NCBI GenBank assembly: GCA_009774255.1
Contig: VSNK01000238.1
Location: forward strand, 1 to 8,687
Source of the DNA: Faecalicatena sp.
GTDB lineage: Bacteria; Bacillota; Clostridia; Lachnospirales; Lachnospiraceae
DNA length: 8,687 bases
Direction: 5' to 3'
Below are positions 5,488 through 8,687 of this stretch, piece after piece. Position 1 is the stretch's first letter, and every line of letters begins with the position of its first letter. Position numbers and translations under genes: made by a program. The notes under the pieces are model-generated. The model searched no databases and had not been told where the DNA came from. It worked only from the letters and a program-made list of their open reading frames with translations.

Positions 5488-5720
5488 AAATTAAAAGCAA
5501 ATCCGGTGCCAGACACTGAATTTATACTGCACTTCGAATAGATTTGCAGTCATCAATTATAACGAAAGACCGCCAGCCGCATTTTTTCTCTGGGCCGGTT
5601 GGTAAATTCTGGCGGTCTTGAGTATAAGAACAGACAGTATAAAGCATCGTAAAAAACATACGGGCAGGCAATCAATTTGCTGCGCGGATTGGTTATAAAA
5701 ATACGAGAGGAGAAAAATAT
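5488..5720. other. Intergenic gap between tadC and the pilin, no gene
   Basis: No coding frame is visible. The gap holds GGTGCCAGACAC near 5504-5515, which resembles REP-type GTGCC...CAC palindromes, the 11-bp stem at 5566-5619, and AT-rich sequence leading to the pilin ribosome site. TATAAA hexamers at 5638 and about 5695 lack a well-spaced -35, so I do not call a separate pilin promoter. Confidence 0.5.
5566..5619. repeat. Perfect 11-bp stem between tadC and flp
   Basis: AAGACCGCCAG (5566-5576) is the exact reverse complement of CTGGCGGTCTT (5609-5619), enclosing 32 nt that include a run of six T. No T tract follows on the + strand, so it is not a standard terminator for tadC. A stem here could protect or delimit the downstream pilin mRNA, a common way to raise pilin above machine proteins; that role is inference. 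Confidence 0.65.
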
Positions 5721-5930
5721 ATGAACAAAATCAAAAACTTTATAAGAAAAATCAAGCAGAAGGTTTGTTACGGTATTCGGGTACTGCAGGACAATTCCGG
5801 AATGTCGGTAATTGAATTGTTGTTAATTCTGGTCGTGATCATTGCTCTGATCTTAATCTTTAAGAATCAGCTTACGGATCTGGTAAATACCATTTTTGAG
5901 AAAATAACCAGTGAGAGTGCCGGGATCTAG
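5721..5930 (+). CDS. flp: Flp-type (type IVb) major pilin precursor
   Basis: This 69-residue prepilin is the likely structural subunit of the pilus. It has a basic leader (1-27) ending in NSG, then MSVIELLLILVVIIALILIF. Cleavage by a prepilin peptidase after Gly27 would leave Met at +1 and Glu32 at the canonical +5 position, followed by a hydrophobic helix of about 17 residues. The short hydrophilic tail (LTDLVNTIFEKITSESAGI) matches the Flp1-like pilins of Clostridia. The mature protein would be about 42 residues. The start has AGAGGAGA (5706-5713), 7 nt upstream. The stop codon is one base from the ATG of the next gene, so the two are probably translated from the same mRNA. A prepilin peptidase is required but is not seen in the window. 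Confidence 0.9.
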   Translation: MNKIKNFIRKIKQKVCYGIRVLQDNSGMSVIELLLILVVIIALILIFKNQLTDLVNTIFEKITSESAGI

Positions 5931-5931
5931 G

Positions 5932-7293
5932 ATGAAACGTACAAAAAAAGGGGAAATTACAGCATTATTGAGTTTGATCTTCGTGCTTCTGGTGTCCTTC
6001 ATACTGGCTATGACGGAGAGTGCATTGATTCAGACCGTGAAAAATCAAAAGAGGATGGACGCAGACCGGGCGGTATTTTCCCTTTTTGGAGAATACCAGA
6101 AAAATCTGCTGGAGGAGTACAACGTGTTCGCCATTGACGGCACGTATGAATCCGGGGATTATGAAGAAGGGCTGCTCCTGGATCGAATGTCTTATTACGG
6201 AAGTATCGGAATTCAACAGGAAATCACGGATATCCAGCTTCTGACCGACAACAACGGACAGGCATTCCGGGAGCAGGTCATACAATACATGGAAAGCCGG
6301 ACCGGAATTACCCTGGTACAGAATCTGACAGGGCTGGCATCGAATTGGGAAGAACGGGAGATACAGGGTCAGGAGATGTCAGAGCAGTTGGAAGAGGTTC
6401 TTTCTGAAAATGAAGAATCACTTCCGGAGCTGCTTCCGGAAGAAGCCGGAGGAGAACTGACGGTGAGTAAAGGAGCCATTCTTTCCCTGGTCCTGCCGAA
6501 AGAGTTTCAGCTTTCCGGAAAGACCATACGGCCGGAAGAGCAGATATCCGGGCGGAACTGCCGGACAGGCCGGGGAAGCTTTCCGGAACGAAAGAGCAGC
6601 ACAGCAGGAGCGGAAGAAAAGCTTTTGTTTGAACAGTATATTGTGGAGAAATTCGGTAACGCCATGGAGCAAAAAGGAGAAAACCGCAATCTGAACTATG
6701 AGGTGGAGTATATTATATGCGGAAAAGAAAGCGATGCGGAAAATCTGAAAAGCATTGTCTATCAACTGCTCATGTACCGGTTTGCCGCAAATTACGCGTA
6801 TCTGATGACCGATACGGCGAAACAGGGAGAGGCGGAAACAATGGCAGCGACGGCTTCCATCCTGCTGGCGAATCCGGAGCTGGAACCGGTGATAAAGCAG
6901 CTAATCCTTGTATTATGGAGCTTTGGAGAAAGTATTATGGATCTTCGTTCGCTCCTTTCGGGTAAGAAAATTGCACTGACCAAAAAAGCAGAAAACTGGC
7001 AGCTTCAGTTAAGCGGCCTGTTCAAGCTGGGGAAGGAAGAGGATACGCAGGAAGGCCAGGATGATGAAAGCGGACTGACCTATCAGCAGTACCTGCAGAT
7101 CCTGACATTTCTAAAAAGTGATACACAGCTTACCATGCGGACGATGGACCGGGTGGAACAGAACCTGATCCAGGAAAAGGAACTGTCCTTTTTCCGGGCG
7201 GATGCCTGTGTATCAAAAATAAAACTGCAGAACACGGCAGATATCTGGAATGGAGTGACCTATACATTTCCGATATATTTTGGGTATCTGTAA
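5932..7293 (+). CDS. DUF5702-type membrane-anchored pilus-locus protein
   Basis: This protein of about 453 residues is of unknown biochemical function, of a type commonly found beside Tad genes in Clostridia. The N terminus is MKRTKKGEITALLSL followed by a hydrophobic helix (about 9-27) and TES, a TadE-like arrangement. The residue after Gly7 is Glu, and position +5 is not Glu, so standard prepilin cleavage is doubtful and it may stay anchored. Conserved-looking blocks are FGEYQKNLLEEYNVFAIDG (52-70), the LNYEVEYIICGKESDAENLK segment (254-273), and a C-terminal FRADACVSKIKL (421-432) ending in IYFGYL. The rest is predicted to lie outside the membrane. The ATG at 5932 is chosen over GTG at 5911, which lies inside flp; it sits one base past the flp stop, so translation is likely coupled. 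The family call is from memory of its pattern. Confidence 0.75.
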   Translation: MKRTKKGEITALLSLIFVLLVSFILAMTESALIQTVKNQKRMDADRAVFSLFGEYQKNLLEEYNVFAIDGTYESGDYEEGLLLDRMSYYGSIGIQQEITDIQLLTDNNGQAFREQVIQYMESRTGITLVQNLTGLASNWEEREIQGQEMSEQLEEVLSENEESLPELLPEEAGGELTVSKGAILSLVLPKEFQLSGKTIRPEEQISGRNCRTGRGSFPERKSSTAGAEEKLLFEQYIVEKFGNAMEQKGENRNLNYEVEYIICGKESDAENLKSIVYQLLMYRFAANYAYLMTDTAKQGEAETMAATASILLANPELEPVIKQLILVLWSFGESIMDLRSLLSGKKIALTKKAENWQLQLSGLFKLGKEEDTQEGQDDESGLTYQQYLQILTFLKSDTQLTMRTMDRVEQNLIQEKELSFFRADACVSKIKLQNTADIWNGVTYTFPIYFGYL

Positions 7294-7352
7294 ATAAAGA
7301 TGTGTTCCGGATTCTTTTGAGCCTGGCATAGATGCCTGCTCATCCTGATATC

Positions 7353-7560
7353 TTAAGGGTTACAGTTCACTGGCCAGCCAGCGAACTGTAACGAATTCAG
7401 CCCATTTTAAGTCGCCTTCGGCGGTTCTAAGCGCCAGCGACGCTTGTTTAGGACGGACCGGAACGGAGTGCAGACGGGCTGTATTCTATTCAAAGCGCAG
7501 CGTGCATCCTCCCAGCCAATCAGCGTGGTGATTGACTGGGGAGTGAACTGTAACTCTTAA
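7353..7560. mobile_element. MITE-like element with 18-bp terminal inverted repeats
   Basis: TTAAGGGTTACAGTTCAC (7353-7370) and GTGAACTGTAACTCTTAA (7543-7560) are inverted repeats with one mismatch, bounding 208 bp with no gene. Inside are modular stems: GTTACAGTTC (7359-7368) with GAACTGTAAC (7383-7392); 7393-7403 with 7476-7486 (10 of 11 bp) enclosing two small hairpins (CGCC/GGCG at 7413-7423 and AAGCG/CGCTT at 7429-7445); and CCCAG-CAATCA with TGATTG-CTGGG (7511-7540). The left arm can pair with either of two targets. A short, gene-free, highly folded unit with terminal repeats fits a non-autonomous mobile element. The ends carry TTAA, but I cannot show a target duplication. Confidence 0.65.
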
Positions 7561-7633
7561 GGAACTGTAGGAAAATAACATTTACAGATGGAGACACGTC
7601 AAGATGTAAAAGTTATTTCCATACAGTTCCTAA
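7557..7633. repeat. Dispersed palindromic repeat, copy 2
   Basis: The left arm TTAAGGAACTGTAGG plus AAAATAAC and the right arm GTTATTTCC plus ATACAGTTCCTAA pair over 18 of 21 positions. TTTACA/TGTAAA inside extends the stem to roughly 27 bp around a loop of about 18 nt. It is the sister of the copy at 795-856 but longer in the middle. It abuts and shares TTAA with the MITE-like element at 7353-7560, suggesting nested or tandem insertion. Confidence 0.75.
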
Positions 7634-7764
7634 ATGCGGAAAGGCTGATGAACAGCAGACTTTCCGTGTGATTTCTGTTTTCTTACGGTGAGAATCCCAA
7701 AAAAGAAGCGTGGGACAGTAAAAAATATGAGAATCAAAAATATTTAGAAAGGAAAAAATAGAAG
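7634..7764 (+). other. Leader of the TadE-like gene, nothing recognised
   Basis: Together with the repeats this completes the 471-bp gap after 7293. A weak GGAAAG/CTTTCC pairing lies at 7638-7666. I see no convincing promoter. The region from 7294 to 7352 is also featureless. Confidence 0.4.
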
Positions 7765-8568
7765 ATGGCTTATCTGCGGAAACATATACATATTATGCGC
7801 TCTGATCAGGAAGAGGCATCTATGTCAGGCTCAAAAGGAAGTATGACGGTAGAGGCGGCACTTACGATTCCGATTTTTTTGTTTGCCGTGCTCTGTCTTG
7901 TATATTTGCTGGAAATCCAGGCAATCAGGCTCAGTGTCCGTTCCGCGGCGCAGGGAGCGGCAAAAAATGCGGCGGAGGATATCGTCACGATTCCGGTGCT
8001 GAATCTGTTTAAGATGAATTCCGATATGGTCAGCCTCATCGGGGCTGACCGCCTGGAGCGAAGTATTATAGAAGGAGGAAAATCGGGGATATCCTGCCTG
8101 GGTTCCTGGCATCAGAAAAGTACCGGCGAGATACATGTAAGAGTAACTTATAAAATCGAACTGCCATTTCCGGGCTTTATGAATATGAAGGCAAGGCAGA
8201 AGGTAGAGATGACCGTGAAAGCGTGGACCGGATATGAAAAACCGGATATGAAGGATGGGGACGGACAGATCGTATACGTTACGGATACCGGAATTGTTTA
8301 TCATACAAACTATCAATGTTCTCATTTACAGCTTTCGATTCGATTTCTTCCATCCTCCGGGCTGTCCGGCCTGCGCAATCTGGGCGGAGCAAGATACCGG
8401 GCCTGTGAAAAATGCGTTCACGGAAGTGCGATGGCAGGAATCTATGTCACAAACAGTGGAAATCGTTATCACAATTCATTGAACTGCAGTGGATTAAAAC
8501 GTTCCATCCGCGCGGTTCAAAAATCAAAAGTACAAGGAAAAAGAGCCTGCAGCAGGTGCGGAGGTTAG
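7765..8568 (+). CDS. TadE-like pseudopilin with tandem CxxC modules
   Basis: This 267-residue protein has a prepilin-type N terminus: KG at 24-25, then SMTVE with Glu30 at +5, then a hydrophobic helix (about 31-52) as in TadE-like minor pilins. The middle (about 55-155) is unrecognised. The C terminus holds two related modules. Module 1 has YVTDTGIVYHTNYQCSHL at 171-188 and C214-EK-C217. Module 2 has YVTNSGNRYHNSLNCSGL at 227-244 and C262-SR-C265. Each gives His, Cys, Cys, Cys, a plausible metal site; similar small modules occur at the C terminus of secreted Firmicutes proteins. It should be exposed on the pilus or cell surface. The ATG at 7765 has only AAAGGA about 12 nt away. ATG at 7822, 5 nt after AGGAAGAGG, would leave a six-residue leader and is a serious alternative. 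It follows the repeat-filled gap. Confidence 0.8.
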   Translation: MAYLRKHIHIMRSDQEEASMSGSKGSMTVEAALTIPIFLFAVLCLVYLLEIQAIRLSVRSAAQGAAKNAAEDIVTIPVLNLFKMNSDMVSLIGADRLERSIIEGGKSGISCLGSWHQKSTGEIHVRVTYKIELPFPGFMNMKARQKVEMTVKAWTGYEKPDMKDGDGQIVYVTDTGIVYHTNYQCSHLQLSIRFLPSSGLSGLRNLGGARYRACEKCVHGSAMAGIYVTNSGNRYHNSLNCSGLKRSIRAVQKSKVQGKRACSRCGG

Positions 8569-8635
8569 CGCAGCAATCAAAGTAACAAATACAAAATAAT
8601 AAAATAATGAAATAAAAAATTTGGAGGAAAAAAAT

Positions 8636-8687
8636 ATGTATTCTTTTAGTCAGATGTGTTGGGTTGGGTATTTGTGTTATTTATCCG
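8636..8687 (+). CDS. 5' end of a further gene, cut by the window edge
   Basis: GGAGG (8623-8627) lies 8 nt before an ATG at 8636 that opens a frame still open at the window end. The 17 visible codons read MYSFSQMCWVGYLCYLS, a hydrophobic start suggesting a membrane protein. It lies 67 bp after the TadE-like gene on the same strand, so it probably belongs to the pilus locus. A prepilin peptidase is one candidate because none is seen elsewhere, but 17 residues cannot show it. Confidence 0.55.
   Translation, partial: MYSFSQMCWVGYLCYLS

Noticed and set aside
5501..5516. REP/RAYT-type palindrome after tadC
   Set aside because: GGTGCCAGACAC resembles such repeats, but only a three-base stem is present and there is no second copy in the window.
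5638..5700. Separate promoter for flp at TATAAA hexamers
   Set aside because: The nearest TTGA-like boxes are 12-14 nt away, too close for a sigma-A promoter.

Overview
The window looks like a chromosomal segment from a gut-type Clostridia (Lachnospiraceae-like) genome. This rests on a BofA-family sporulation protein next to a monoderm Tad/Flp (type IVb) pilus operon, strong GGAGG ribosome binding sites, moderate GC, and a pilin and DUF5702-type protein of the form common in that family. The assignment comes from protein character and gene order, not from a database search.

Layout. Positions 1-205 hold no gene but fold on paper into a long multi-helix RNA: three nested helices of 9-12 bp close a 145-nt domain, followed by two hairpins. 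I read it as an unassigned structured non-coding RNA; the raiA motif is the first family I would test, but I could not confirm it. Next come a sigma-E-like promoter and a short bofA gene (317-526). Positions 527-974 form a long gene-free leader with two tandem sigma-A-like promoters, several hairpins and one copy of a dispersed palindromic repeat.

The pilus genes all lie on the + strand: tadZ/cpaE-like (975-2180), tadA/cpaF ATPase (2221-3429), tadB (3440-4135), tadC (4195-5487), a 233-bp gap with an 11-bp perfect stem, the Flp pilin (5721-5930), and a DUF5702-type membrane-anchored protein (5932-7293). A 471-bp gene-free gap follows, holding a 208-bp MITE-like element and a second copy of the palindromic repeat. 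Then come a TadE-like pseudopilin (7765-8568) and the first 17 codons of another gene at the right edge (8636 onward).

How they work together: TadZ is expected to place the machine, TadA to power it by ATP hydrolysis, and TadB and TadC to form the inner-membrane platform. Flp is the major pilin, and the TadE-like and DUF5702 proteins are likely minor or accessory surface components. No prepilin peptidase is visible in the window; the partial gene at the edge is one place it could be. No secretin genes are seen, as expected for a monoderm.

The most unusual points are: (1) the structured RNA beside bofA; (2) the TadE-like pseudopilin with a C-terminal pair of His/Cys...CxxC modules that look metal-binding; (3) a 27-bp in-frame tandem repeat in the tadZ linker, with a textbook intrinsic terminator on the opposite strand nearby; (4) short reading frames under the best ribosome binding sites just upstream of both tadA and tadB; (5) TadC carrying a roughly 195-residue extracytoplasmic domain; and (6) the nested palindromic elements between the pilus genes.
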